64,000 bases of DNA from Verrucomicrobiota bacterium (GCA_030830965.1 JAURLX010000019.1:243211-307210); one strand, 5' to 3'; counted from the first letter of the stretch, positions 53,678 to 62,893 are shown. The notes: generated by a model not told the origin, from the sequence alone. Program-made: numbers and translations.

Positions 53678-55153
53678 ATGCTCTCGCTCACCGGCATCTC
53701 GAAGTCATTCGGAGGCCTGCCGGTGCTCCAGGACGTCTCGCTCGCGATCAATGCGGGAGAGGTGCACGCCCTGATGGGCGAGAACGGGGCGGGCAAGTCG
53801 ACGCTGATGAAGGTCGTCGCCGGGCTGCACGCCCCGGACGGAGGAGCGATGCGCCTCAAGGACGCTCCCTACGCGCCGGCCTCGCCCCATGCGGCGCTGC
53901 TGGCCGGGGTCGCGATGATCCATCAGGAACTCATGCCCATCCCCGACATGACGGTGGGCGAAAACATCTTGCTGGGGGCGGAACCCTGCGGGCCTCTGGG
54001 ACTGGTGGACCGCGCCGCGGTGCGCGCACGCGCCCGCGCGCTGCTGGCCGAACTTGACTGCGACCTGAGCCCCGACGTCCCCATGCGCACGCTCAGCGTC
54101 GGGCAGACGCAGGTGGTGGAGATCGCCAAGGCCCTCGGACGCGAGGCCGACGTGCTGCTGATGGACGAGCCGACGGCCGCCCTTTCCGACCACGAGGCGT
54201 CCGCGCTGTTCCGCGCCGTCGCCCGCCTTCGGGCGAAGGGCGTGGCGGTGGTCTACACGACGCACAAGATGGACGAAGTGTTCCGGCTGGCGGACCGCAT
54301 CACGGTCCTGCGCGACGGGAGGCACGTGATCACCGCCAAGGCAGGTGAACTCGACCAGGAACGCCTGATCGCCCACATGGTCGGCCGTCCGATGTCCGAG
54401 ATTTTTCCGCCCAGAGGCAAGGTCTCCCCGGAGGTCGTGCTCGAGGTCAGCCGGCTCTCCCGCGAGGGTAGGTTCAAGGACGTCTCTTTCCAGATCCGCA
54501 AGGGGGAGGTGCTGGGACTGGCCGGCCTCATGGGCGCTGGGCGCACGGAAGTCGCGTCCGCGGTGGCCGGCCTTGAGCCGGCCGAGGCTGGCGAGATGCG
54601 CCTTCATGGCAGGCCATTCCGCCCACGGGACCCAGGCGAAGCGATTACCGCAGGCGTGGCGATGGTCACCGAGGACCGCAAGGGCCAGGGTATCGTCCCC
54701 GCCCTGCCCATCCGGGAGAACATCACCCTTTCGGCCCTGGGCACGCTCTGCAACGCCGGTGTCATCGATCACGCCGCGGAGGCCGAGGCCGCCCGATCCG
54801 GCATGCGCGACTTCAGCGTCCGGGCCACCGGACCCGAGCAGCCCGTGGGACAGCTAAGCGGCGGCAACCAGCAAAAGGTGCTGCTCGCCCGTGCGCTCCT
54901 CAATCGTCCGGAAGTCGTGGTGCTCGACGAACCCACGCGCGGCATCGACGTCGGCGCCAAGGCGGAGATCTACGCCCTCATCCGACGCCTGACCGACGAT
55001 GGCCGCGCCGTGCTGCTGGTGTCCTCCGAACTGCCCGAGGTCATCGCCCTCTCCCACCGTCTGCTCGTGCTCCGACAAGGCAAGGTCGCCGCCGAGCTCG
55101 ATGCCGCGACGGCCACGCAGGAAGAAGTCCTCCGACACGCCATGCCCCTCTGA
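53678..55153 (+). CDS. Sugar ABC transporter ATP-binding protein (RbsA type)
   Basis: Cytosolic ATPase with two nucleotide-binding domains, 491 residues. The first has Walker A GENGAGKST (about 34-42), signature LSVGQTQ and Walker B VLLMDEPTAALS. The second has the usual degenerate Walker A (GLMGAGRTEV), LSGGNQQK and VVLDEPTRGID. This layout is that of carbohydrate importers of the ribose/galactose/xylose class. It is followed by a permease and a binding protein with gaps of four and twelve bases. Together they form an importer, possibly for the sugar released by the preceding secreted enzymes. The exact sugar is unknown. Confidence 0.92.
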   Translation: MLSLTGISKSFGGLPVLQDVSLAINAGEVHALMGENGAGKSTLMKVVAGLHAPDGGAMRLKDAPYAPASPHAALLAGVAMIHQELMPIPDMTVGENILLGAEPCGPLGLVDRAAVRARARALLAELDCDLSPDVPMRTLSVGQTQVVEIAKALGREADVLLMDEPTAALSDHEASALFRAVARLRAKGVAVVYTTHKMDEVFRLADRITVLRDGRHVITAKAGELDQERLIAHMVGRPMSEIFPPRGKVSPEVVLEVSRLSREGRFKDVSFQIRKGEVLGLAGLMGAGRTEVASAVAGLEPAEAGEMRLHGRPFRPRDPGEAITAGVAMVTEDRKGQGIVPALPIRENITLSALGTLCNAGVIDHAAEAEAARSGMRDFSVRATGPEQPVGQLSGGNQQKVLLARALLNRPEVVVLDEPTRGIDVGAKAEIYALIRRLTDDGRAVLLVSSELPEVIALSHRLLVLRQGKVAAELDAATATQEEVLRHAMPL

Positions 55154-55157
55154 CTCC

Positions 55158-56102
55158 ATGAACCTCCGACTTGATCGCAGCCTCCTGCACCGCTTCGGGA
55201 TATTGCTCGTCCTGCTGGCCGTCGGCCTGGGCCTCTCCCTGGCGACCGAATCGTTCCTCACCGTCTCCAACCTCACGAACGTCGCCCGTCAGGTGTCCAT
55301 CAACGGCATCCTCGCCGTCGGCGTGACCTTCGTACTTCTCACCGGGGGCGTGGATCTCTCGCTCGGATCCGTCGTGGCGCTGAGCGGCGTCGTCTGCGCG
55401 ACCTTCGCCCACCCCGCCGCCGACGGACACCCCCTTTTCCTTCCCATCGCGGCCGGTCTTCTCACGGGGGCCGCCTGCGGCCTCTTGAACGGCGGCCTGG
55501 TCACCAAAGGCAAGGTCGCGCCCTTCATCGTCACACTGGGCATGATGACCGTGGCTCGCGGACTGGCGCTCATCGTGAGCGGCGGACGGCCGGTCGCCGA
55601 CATGTCCGAACGCCTCACGGCCCTTGCCGGTGACGTCGGCGGCGTCCCGATACCGCTGCTCTTCTTCGTCACGGTCGCCGTGGCGGCCTGGATTTTCCTG
55701 CGACGCTTCCGCCTAGGACGCCACGTGTACGCCGTAGGCGGCAACGAGCAGGCCGCCCGGGCGGCGGGCATCTCGGTCGCCCGCGTGAAGCTCTTCGTCT
55801 ACGTGCTTTGCGGACTCATGGCCGGGCTCGCCGGCGTCGTCCTGGCGGCGCGCATCACCACGGGCCAGCCGAACGCGGGAGTGGCCTATGAGCTCGACGC
55901 CATCGCCGCGGTCGTCATCGGCGGAACCAGCCTGTCGGGCGGCATCGGCTCGGTGGCCGGCACGGTCCTGGGCGTCATCCTGATCGGGGTCATCAACAAC
56001 GGCCTAGACCTCATGAGCGTCTCGTCCTACTACCAGCAGGTCGTGAAAGGGGTCATCATCGTGGGTGCGGTTTGGCTCGACCGTCGGCAGGCCCGCGGCT
56101 AA
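55158..56102 (+). CDS. Sugar ABC transporter permease (RbsC type)
   Basis: Polytopic membrane subunit of 314 residues with about eight to ten hydrophobic helices. It has the family segments GVTFVLLTGGVDLSLGSVV (about 57-75), AVGGNEQAARAAGISV near residue 195 and IAAVVIGGTSLSGGIGSV near residue 255. It starts four bases after the ATPase gene; upstream in-frame sequence is ATPase coding read out of frame. Confidence 0.92.
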   Translation: MNLRLDRSLLHRFGILLVLLAVGLGLSLATESFLTVSNLTNVARQVSINGILAVGVTFVLLTGGVDLSLGSVVALSGVVCATFAHPAADGHPLFLPIAAGLLTGAACGLLNGGLVTKGKVAPFIVTLGMMTVARGLALIVSGGRPVADMSERLTALAGDVGGVPIPLLFFVTVAVAAWIFLRRFRLGRHVYAVGGNEQAARAAGISVARVKLFVYVLCGLMAGLAGVVLAARITTGQPNAGVAYELDAIAAVVIGGTSLSGGIGSVAGTVLGVILIGVINNGLDLMSVSSYYQQVVKGVIIVGAVWLDRRQARG

Positions 56103-56114
56103 ATCTGCGGGGTC

Positions 56115-57056
56115 ATGCGACCCGCCCCGCTCCGTGCCCTAGGCGTCCTTGCGGCCGCCGCCCTCCTTGCCTTCGTCGGCTGCAAGAAACAGGCCGAGAA
56201 GAAGCCTGGGGAGCTCGTCATCGGCTTCTCCTCCCGTGACATGTCTGCCGAATACACCGCCCGCCTCTCCGAGGCCGTCGTGGCCCATGGCAAGACCCTT
56301 CCCGGGGTGAAGGTCATCATGGTCGACGCGCAAGCGGACGCCCAGCGGCAGATCAGCCAAGTGGAGAACTTCATCTCCCAGAAGGTCGACGCCATCGTGC
56401 TCAATCCGTGCGAATTCGAAGCCTCGGCTCCTGCGGTCGAGCGCGCCAAGGCCGCCGGCATCCCCATCGTGAACGTGAACCAGGTGACCAAGGCCGACGG
56501 CGACGCCTACGTGGGCTCCAACGACGAGGACGCGGGTCGCATAGCCATGGAAGCGGTGTCCAAGAGACTCAACGGCAAGGGCGGCGTGCTGATGATCCAC
56601 GGCATCATGGGAACCTCGGCCCAGCTCCATCGCGAAAAGGGCGCCCGCGAGGTGCTCGCCCGCACGCCGGGCCTCACGCTGATCGACCACCAGACGGCCT
56701 CCTGGGAGCGCGCCAAGGCGATGGCCCTGATGGAGAACTGGATCCAGGCCCACCGCGGCAAGTTCCAGGCGGTCTTCGCCCACAATGACGAGATGGCCAT
56801 GGGCGCCCTCATCGCCCTCGAGCGCGCCGGCCTGAAGGACCAAGTCTACGTCATCGGCATCGATGCCATCGCACAGGCCCTCGACGCCGTGAAGGCCGGA
56901 AGGCTGGACGCCACGGTCTTCCAGGACGCGGTCGGACAGGGCCGCGGCTCCCTCGAGACGGCCGTCAAGCTGGCCCGCAAGCAGCCCCATGACAAGCAGA
57001 CCTACATCCCCTTCCGCCTCGTGACCCGCGAGAATCTCTCCGAATTCATCAAATGA
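56115..57056 (+). CDS. Sugar ABC transporter substrate-binding lipoprotein
   Basis: Periplasmic sugar-binding protein of 313 residues anchored as a lipoprotein (lipobox FVGC near residue 18). The ribose-binding-type fold begins VIGFSSRDMSAEY; it has VDAIVLNPCEFEA, YVGSNDEDAGRIAMEAV, VFAHNDEMAMGAL and VIGIDAIAQALDAVKAGRLDATV, characteristic of Periplas_BP_4 proteins for ribose, galactose, rhamnose or autoinducer-2. The ligand is not clear. Its stop overlaps the NIPSNAP start (ATGA). Confidence 0.9.
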   Translation: MRPAPLRALGVLAAAALLAFVGCKKQAEKKPGELVIGFSSRDMSAEYTARLSEAVVAHGKTLPGVKVIMVDAQADAQRQISQVENFISQKVDAIVLNPCEFEASAPAVERAKAAGIPIVNVNQVTKADGDAYVGSNDEDAGRIAMEAVSKRLNGKGGVLMIHGIMGTSAQLHREKGAREVLARTPGLTLIDHQTASWERAKAMALMENWIQAHRGKFQAVFAHNDEMAMGALIALERAGLKDQVYVIGIDAIAQALDAVKAGRLDATVFQDAVGQGRGSLETAVKLARKQPHDKQTYIPFRLVTRENLSEFIK

Positions 57057-57838
57057 CCACCACCATACACCGCCTGCTCTCCCTGCTCACCTTCGGACTC
57101 GTGGCCGCCCAGGCCTCCGCGGCCGACTCGCGCCTCTTCGAGATGCGCGTCTACTACGCTAACGAAGGCAAGCTCGATGCCCTGCATGCACGCTTCCGCG
57201 ACCACACGATGAAGCTCTTTGAAAAGCACGGCATGACGAACCTCGGATACTTCGTGCCCACGGGCGCCAATCCCGAGCGCAAGCTGGTCTACTTCCTCGC
57301 CTACCCGGACAAGACCGCCCGTGACGCCTCCTGGAAGGGCTTCATGAATGACCCGGCCTGGAAGAAGGCCTTCGCCGACTCCCATAAGGACGGCGTGATT
57401 GTGGCTCGTGTCGAGAACGCCTTCCTCACCGCCACGGACTACTCCGCCCTGGCCGAAGCCAAGAACTACGGCGTCGGCGATTTCGAACTGCGCACTTACA
57501 CGACCGAAGCCGGCCGCCTGCCGAACCTCAATGCCCGCTTCCGTGACCACACGCTCAAGCTCTTCGAGAAGCACGGCATGACGAATGTGACTTACTGGAA
57601 CCTGGCCGCCGACCAGAAGGGCGCCAAGAGCAAGCTCGTCACGGACAACACCCTCATCTACCTGCTGACCCACAAGTCCGAGGATGCCGCCAAGGCCAGC
57701 TTCGGCGCCTTCCGTGCCGATCCGGCCTGGATCGCCGCCAAGGAGGCCTCGGAGAAGAAGGCGGGCGGTTCGCTGACCATCAAGGACGGCGTGAAGTCCG
57801 AGTTCCTCGTCCCGACGGACTACTCCCCCGTCAAGTGA
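57053..57838 (+). CDS. Double NIPSNAP-domain secreted protein
   Basis: A 261-residue protein with a signal peptide (about 1-24, LTFGLVAAQASAADS) and two copies of the NIPSNAP ferredoxin-like fold, about 25-135 and 145-250. Both copies contain ARFRDHTxKLFEKHGMTN, almost unchanged at DNA level as well. NIPSNAP proteins are of unknown biochemical function, and in PVC bacteria often neighbour sugar oxidoreductases. Its start overlaps the binding-protein stop by four bases, so it is coupled to the ABC importer. Confidence 0.87.
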   Translation: MTTTIHRLLSLLTFGLVAAQASAADSRLFEMRVYYANEGKLDALHARFRDHTMKLFEKHGMTNLGYFVPTGANPERKLVYFLAYPDKTARDASWKGFMNDPAWKKAFADSHKDGVIVARVENAFLTATDYSALAEAKNYGVGDFELRTYTTEAGRLPNLNARFRDHTLKLFEKHGMTNVTYWNLAADQKGAKSKLVTDNTLIYLLTHKSEDAAKASFGAFRADPAWIAAKEASEKKAGGSLTIKDGVKSEFLVPTDYSPVK

Positions 57839-57868
57839 TCCTCCGCTGACCTGGAGCCACCCGCACCG

Positions 57869-59254
57869 ATGACCTCTCGACGTCGATTCCTAGGTTCATC
57901 CCTGCTTGGTCTGGGCGCCGTGGGAGCCCTGACGGACGCCCGGGCGGCCGGCTCTCCGGGCACCTTCACCGAATCTGCCAGAGAGCTGCCGGTCGACGAC
58001 TGGGCCGACGTCATCGTCTGCGGCGCAGGACCGGCCGGGGTGACGGCAGCCATCGCCGCCGCCCGCGCGGGCGCGAAGGTCAGGCTCATCGAGACGCATG
58101 GCTCACTGGGCGGGGTCTGGACTTCTTCGCTGCTGGGCTACCTGCTCGATTTTGACAAGCCCGGCTTCAATCAGGAGCTGGTCGCCCTGCTCCGCAAGCG
58201 CGACGCCATCAACGGCAAGGGCGTGAACAGCATCTCCTACCATCCGGAGGAGATGAAGCTGGTGCTGGAGGAACTCTGCTCCGAGGCGGGCGTCAGGACC
58301 CTTCTCCACACGCGCGTGGCCTCCGTCATCAAGGACGGACGCACGGTCGTCGGCGTGATCACGGAGTCGAAGTCGGGCCGTCAGGCCTGGCGGAGCAAGG
58401 TGATCGTCGACACGACGGGCGACGGCGACGTGGGCGCCCTTGCCGGCAACGGCTTCGAGCTGGGTGTCGAGAAATCCTGCCCCTGCCAGCCGATGAGCCT
58501 GTGCGCCCTGCTCACCTGCGACGATGTCAAGGCCCTCAACGCCTACGTGCGCTTCGGCGACGGCTACGACAACTTCGACCGCCATGGACACAAGAAGCGC
58601 CTGCTCGCCGAGATGCGCCGGGCAGGGTCGGACCCCAGCTACCAGGCGCCGACTTTCTTCCCGATCCGCGACAACCTCATCCTGGCGATGATCAACCACG
58701 AGTACGGGGTGAACGCCACCGATGTCGAAGCCGTGACCGCGGCGACCTTTCACGCCCGGGCCGAAGTCAACGAACTGGTGCGCGCGCTTCGCGCGCTGGG
58801 CGGCCCCTGGAAGGGCCTGCAGGTGGTCGCCACGGCCGAACAGATCGGCGTCCGCGACGGACGCAGGCTGGCCGGCCGTTACACGGTGGTGAAGGACGAC
58901 GTCGCCGGCGGAGCTCGTCACGACGACGCGGTCGTCCGTGCCACTTTTTCCGTGGACGTGCATGCGCTGACCAAGGAGAAGTCGGCCTACACCGACATGG
59001 GGGTGAAGGTGAAGCCCTACGACATCCCGCTCCGCGCCCTCATCGCGCGCGACGTCGACGGGCTCATGATGGCAGGCCGCTGCATCAGCGGCGATTTCAT
59101 CGCCCACGCCTCCTATCGCGTGACGGGCAACGCCGTCGCCATGGGCGAGGCCGCCGGCACCGCGTCAGCCCTCGCCGCCGACAAGCGCATCCTCCCGCAC
59201 GAGGTCGCCTGGCCCGAGGTCGCCGCGCTGCTGCCCAAGGTCAGGCGCAGCTGA
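57869..59254 (+). CDS. Tat-exported FAD-dependent oxidoreductase
   Basis: FAD_oxidored-type flavoprotein of 461 residues. A Tat signal (TSRRRFLGSSLLGLGAVGAL) precedes the FAD-binding motif VCGAGPAGVTAAIAAARAGA (about 50-69); VDTTGDGDVGALAGNG and LMMAGRCISGDFIAHASYR in the C-terminal half complete the fold. Found in PVC genomes next to Gfo/Idh/MocA and sugar transport genes, suggesting oxidation of a sugar or polyol in the periplasm. It lies 30 bases after the NIPSNAP gene and is the last plus-strand gene of the cluster. Confidence 0.87.
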   Translation: MTSRRRFLGSSLLGLGAVGALTDARAAGSPGTFTESARELPVDDWADVIVCGAGPAGVTAAIAAARAGAKVRLIETHGSLGGVWTSSLLGYLLDFDKPGFNQELVALLRKRDAINGKGVNSISYHPEEMKLVLEELCSEAGVRTLLHTRVASVIKDGRTVVGVITESKSGRQAWRSKVIVDTTGDGDVGALAGNGFELGVEKSCPCQPMSLCALLTCDDVKALNAYVRFGDGYDNFDRHGHKKRLLAEMRRAGSDPSYQAPTFFPIRDNLILAMINHEYGVNATDVEAVTAATFHARAEVNELVRALRALGGPWKGLQVVATAEQIGVRDGRRLAGRYTVVKDDVAGGARHDDAVVRATFSVDVHALTKEKSAYTDMGVKVKPYDIPLRALIARDVDGLMMAGRCISGDFIAHASYRVTGNAVAMGEAAGTASALAADKRILPHEVAWPEVAALLPKVRRS

Positions 59255-59271
59255 ACGCCCGATCGATCGTA

Positions 59272-60531
59272 TCAGGCTTTCCCGGGCACGACGGGCTTCT
59301 CCTCGGGCAAGGTCACCTTGCCGGTCTCGAAATCAGCCGGGGCCGGTGAGAGCGCCAAGTTATACCAAGGGGACTGGGCGTCACGGGTCAGGTCGGTCCA
59401 ACGCACCATGTCGCCGGTGTAGGCCGAGATGCGCCCCATGATCGCCACGAGGGTCGAATCGGCGATCTGCCTGGCCTCGTTGCGGGGCTTGCCCACGAGG
59501 ACGCTGCGGATGAGGTCCACGTGCTCCTGGACCATGGAGTTGTCGGTGTCGAACTGCACCTCGGGAGTCTGCAGTTTGCGGCCGGGCGGGGGCTTGATCC
59601 TGCCGCCTCCGAAACAGGAGCCGTCGGCTCCGGTGAACATCTCGCCCACCCTGCCCCAGGTGCCCGAGAGCTGACGGCACTGGCTGTGGATGTGGACGTC
59701 GTCGCCGAAATCGAAGTCGACGCTGAAGAAGTCGAACTGGTTGCCGGTCTCGCGACGGGCGCGTCCGCCGAAACCGACCGCGGACACGGGCGGGCGGCCG
59801 AGATACCAGACGGCGACGTCAAGATTGTGTACGTGCTGTTCGACGATGTGGTCGCCGGACATCTCGGTGAAATTGAGCCAGTTGCGGGCCAGGTAGTCGG
59901 CCGCGGATTCGCCGGCGGTGCGACGCTTCACCCACGGCACGACGCCGTTCCATTGGACGACCCCGCCGCGGATGGCACCGATGGCGCCGCTGTCGATGAG
60001 CATCTTGTTCACGACATAGGAGGCCGAGTGACGGCGCTGGGTGCCGGCCACGACGGCCAGCCCCTTGGCTTTGGCCACCTCACCAGTGGCGATGACCGCC
60101 CGGGCGCCGGCGGGATCGACCGCCACGGGCTTTTCGATGAAGCAATGCTTGCCGGCCTCGACGGCCGCCGCGAAGTGCAGCGGACGGAAGGCGGGCGGGG
60201 TGGCCATGACGACGTAGTCGCATCCGCTGGCGATGACCTTGCGGTAAGCGTCAAAGCCATGGAAGCGGCGATTTGGGGCGAGTCCCAACCGGTCGGCGAC
60301 CTTGTCGGCCTGGGACTTGAAGGCGTCGCCGACCGCGGTCACCTCGGCGTCGAGCTTGAGGACCTTGCAGGCCTCCAGGAAGTCGGAGATGGCGCCGTTG
60401 CCACGGCCTCCGCAGCCTATCAGACCCACCTTGATGCGAGGTCCGCCCGCGGCCGCGAAGGTGTTGGTGGCGGCCAGGGCGGCTCCGGCAAGCGCTGTGC
60501 TACGGATGAAGTCACGACGGGGGGCGTCCAT
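59272..60531 (-). CDS. Second Tat-exported Gfo/Idh/MocA-family oxidoreductase
   Basis: NAD(P)-dependent oxidoreductase of 419 residues. The N terminus has a Tat signal (APRRDFIRSTALAGAALAA), then GLIGCGGRGNGAISD, a VMATPPAFRPLHFAAAVEAG loop and IEKPVAVDP with the catalytic-type lysine; a beta-sheet domain follows. Like the 31.7 kb paralogue it is exported, but the two have diverged widely. It converges with the FAD oxidoreductase, and the two may act on the same sugar. Substrate unknown. Confidence 0.87.
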   Translation of the reverse strand: MDAPRRDFIRSTALAGAALAATNTFAAAGGPRIKVGLIGCGGRGNGAISDFLEACKVLKLDAEVTAVGDAFKSQADKVADRLGLAPNRRFHGFDAYRKVIASGCDYVVMATPPAFRPLHFAAAVEAGKHCFIEKPVAVDPAGARAVIATGEVAKAKGLAVVAGTQRRHSASYVVNKMLIDSGAIGAIRGGVVQWNGVVPWVKRRTAGESAADYLARNWLNFTEMSGDHIVEQHVHNLDVAVWYLGRPPVSAVGFGGRARRETGNQFDFFSVDFDFGDDVHIHSQCRQLSGTWGRVGEMFTGADGSCFGGGRIKPPPGRKLQTPEVQFDTDNSMVQEHVDLIRSVLVGKPRNEARQIADSTLVAIMGRISAYTGDMVRWTDLTRDAQSPWYNLALSPAPADFETGKVTLPEEKPVVPGKA

Positions 60532-60594
60532 GGGGTGTTAGGGGTTGAGCAGGAGGTTGGCAGGGTCATCGTCCGTTGCAAACCAGACCAGCCC

Positions 60595-61782
60595 TTGGAC
60601 GCCGACAAATCAGCCCGCCCCATCCCGCTCCTGCTCTGCTGGCTTGGGACTGTCGTGCTCTGCGCCGGCCTTGGGGCCGCCTTCCTGCACGGGCTTTCGA
60701 CGGTCGGCGTCAGCTTCAATAATCACGGTTGGCTGCTGTACCTTCTCCCCCTGCTCGGGGTCGCGTCGGTCTGGATCTACCGCCACTGGGCGACGGAGGC
60801 GGAAGGTGGCATGCATCGCGTCCAGGAGGCGGTTGAGGGCGGCAAGCCTCTTCCGGCATCCACCGCCCCGGCCATCGTGGCCACTACCCTGCTCTCGCAT
60901 CTGGGCGGAGCATCGGTCGGACGAGAAGGAACCGCCGTGCAGATGGGAGCTGGCATCGCCGATGTCTGCTCCGGCTGGGCCAAGCCAGATCCGCTCGCCA
61001 GACGTACGCTCCTTCTCTGCGGCATCGCGGCAGGTTTCTCCGCCGTGTTCGGCACGCCCCTGGCAGGAGCCGTCTTCGCCCTGGAGTTCATGCGCAGGGC
61101 CAGCTGGGCCTTCATCCCCTGTCTGGCAGCCTCGTGGGGGTCTGATTTCATCGCCCGTCACGCTTTCTTCGCGCCGCATGCAGATTATCGCCTACCCTTC
61201 GGACCTGATCTGAGCGCCGAGACATTCCTCTGGGCCGCCGTCATCGGCGTGGCCGCTACGGTCGGTGCTACCCTGTATCTTCTGGCCCTCCGTCTGCGCA
61301 GCCGCATCGAATCCTCTTTACCGTCGCCGTATCTTCGGGTGGCCGTCGGGGGCGCCTTCGTCGCCGTCCTCCTTTACCCTGAAGGCGGCAGAGATTTCTC
61401 AGGACTCGGCCTCCAGCTGATCGACGCATCCTTCCTGACCGTCCTCCCCCCGCCGGTCTTCATCCTCAAGCTCATCATCACCGCCGCCTGCGTCCTCTTC
61501 GGCTTCCGAGGAGGCGAAGTCACGCCCCTCTTGGCCGCCGGTGCCGCCTTGGGCAGCGCTCTGGGTGCCTGGATCGGCCTGCCTGTTGTCCAATGCGCCG
61601 GCCTCGGCATGGTGGCGCTTTTCGCAGGTGCGGGCAAAGTCCCCCTGACCTGCATCGCCCTCGCGGCTGAACTCTTTCATCCCGGCATGGCCGTTCCGGC
61701 CACCGTCGCCTGCGCCACCTCGGTTGTGCTGACGAGGCAAGGCGGACTGTACGTCAGGACGGCCAGAGGAGCTTCAGGATGA
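60595..61782 (+). CDS. ClC-family voltage-gated chloride channel/antiporter
   Basis: Polytopic membrane protein of the ClC family, about 395 residues from TTG 60595. Selectivity-filter segments are visible: GREGTAVQMGAGIAD (about 107-121) and FRGGEVTPLLAAGA (about 303-316). The start is ambiguous: no ATG precedes the homology, GTG 60535 is another candidate, and an AGGAGG at 60551-60556 is followed after 7-9 bases by no normal start codon (only GTC and ATC in frame). The first charged residues (DADKSARP) look like the normal short cytosolic N terminus. It overlaps the convergent TauE/SafE gene by 29 bases. Confidence 0.82.
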   Translation: MDADKSARPIPLLLCWLGTVVLCAGLGAAFLHGLSTVGVSFNNHGWLLYLLPLLGVASVWIYRHWATEAEGGMHRVQEAVEGGKPLPASTAPAIVATTLLSHLGGASVGREGTAVQMGAGIADVCSGWAKPDPLARRTLLLCGIAAGFSAVFGTPLAGAVFALEFMRRASWAFIPCLAASWGSDFIARHAFFAPHADYRLPFGPDLSAETFLWAAVIGVAATVGATLYLLALRLRSRIESSLPSPYLRVAVGGAFVAVLLYPEGGRDFSGLGLQLIDASFLTVLPPPVFILKLIITAACVLFGFRGGEVTPLLAAGAALGSALGAWIGLPVVQCAGLGMVALFAGAGKVPLTCIALAAELFHPGMAVPATVACATSVVLTRQGGLYVRTARGASG

Positions 61783-62512
61783 TGGCGACGACGACGACCA
61801 GAAAGATGTTCCGGATGAATCCTGCGCCATGCTTCAGGACGAGGCCGGTGCCGAGTCGGACTCCAATCAGCTGACCGGCCACCATGACGACAACGACCCA
61901 GGGTTCAACTTGACGGAAGGCAGCGAACACGGCCAAGGACCCGAGGTTGCTGGCCAGGTTGACAGCCTTCGTGTAAGCGTTGGCCCGGGTGAGCTCATGC
62001 CCCAGCAGGGTGACGACGGCCAGGATCCAGAAGGCGCCAGTGCCGGGTCCGAAGAAGCCGTCGTAAAACCCGAGTGAGAATCCGAAGATCAGGGAGAAGA
62101 CCACGGCGTCCAAACGTGCCTTGGTGGCGACAAGGCCGAGTCGGGGGCTGATGGCCACGTAAATGACGACGGCCAGGAGCATCCAGGGGATGATGACCCT
62201 GAGGACGTCGTTGCTAATCTGGGTCAAGGTCCACGCACCGGCCATGGAGCCGACAAAGGAAAGGACGACCGCCAGACGCACCTCATCCCATTCGACCAAT
62301 CCGGCCTTGGCATAGCGTGAAACGGCCAACGCCGTCCCGACCGAGCTCTGCGCCTTGTTGGTGCCCAAGGCCAACTGCGGCGGAAGTCCGACCCAAAGCA
62401 GCGTGGGAACGGTGATCAGCCCTCCGCCGCCGGCGATGGAGTCGATGAACCCTCCCAGCAGACCCGCTCCGAAGAGCAGCGCATAATGATAGGGGGCGAG
62501 CTCCATGCTCAT
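61754..62512 (-). CDS. TauE/SafE-family anion exporter
   Basis: Integral membrane protein of 252 residues with about eight hydrophobic helices. The family signature GAGLLGGFIDSIAGGGGLITVP lies near residues 15-36 and FYDGFFGPGTGAFWIL near 155-170. Members export sulfite, sulfoacetate or other organic anions. ATG 62512 or ATG 62506 starts. The C terminus overlaps the convergent ClC gene. The substrate is not evident; nearby sulfatase-like DUF1501 makes sulfite or sulfate export an idea only. Confidence 0.88.
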   Translation of the reverse strand: MSMELAPYHYALLFGAGLLGGFIDSIAGGGGLITVPTLLWVGLPPQLALGTNKAQSSVGTALAVSRYAKAGLVEWDEVRLAVVLSFVGSMAGAWTLTQISNDVLRVIIPWMLLAVVIYVAISPRLGLVATKARLDAVVFSLIFGFSLGFYDGFFGPGTGAFWILAVVTLLGHELTRANAYTKAVNLASNLGSLAVFAAFRQVEPWVVVVMVAGQLIGVRLGTGLVLKHGAGFIRNIFLVVVVAIILKLLWPS

Positions 62513-62539
62513 GACAATGCCCGGCCGTCGGCCGGACCC

Positions 62540-62836
62540 TCAGGCCTCGAAGTCGAAGACGATGACGCGGGCCAGGTTCGGTACGACGATCTCCTTCACA
62601 CGTTCATGCTCAGGGTGCGGCAGGTAGGCGTCGCGGCTCTTCTGGGTGTCAAAGGTCATGACGAAACCGTGGGTGAAGCCGTCGTTGAGACCCTCGGGGC
62701 TCTCGTAGGGCCCGTGCTTCATGGACAGGAGGCCGGGAATCTTGCCCACCATGCCCCGCATCTCGGCGAAACAGCGGTCGATCTGAGTTTGGGTGACGCC
62801 CGGCTTGAAGATGAAGGTGCCGTAGTGGTAGACCAT
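62540..62836 (-). CDS. Dabb-domain (stress-responsive A/B barrel) protein
   Basis: Small cytosolic protein of 98 residues, a dimeric alpha/beta-barrel of the Dabb family (ferredoxin-like fold). It has HYGTFIFKPGVTQTQIDRC, KHGPYESPEGLNDGFTHGF and HPEHERVKEIVVPNLA, the family's conserved histidines. Start ATG 62836; the in-frame TTG at 62851 is less likely. It is downstream of the ThuA gene and 27 bases before the TauE/SafE gene. Dabb and ThuA proteins often travel together in PVC genomes. Biochemical role unknown. Confidence 0.88.
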   Translation of the reverse strand: MVYHYGTFIFKPGVTQTQIDRCFAEMRGMVGKIPGLLSMKHGPYESPEGLNDGFTHGFVMTFDTQKSRDAYLPHPEHERVKEIVVPNLARVIVFDFEA

Positions 62837-62893
62837 TGGGCTAGGGGGCAAGGCGACAGGGTGACACGGTGACGAGGGGAAGATGCATGAGGC

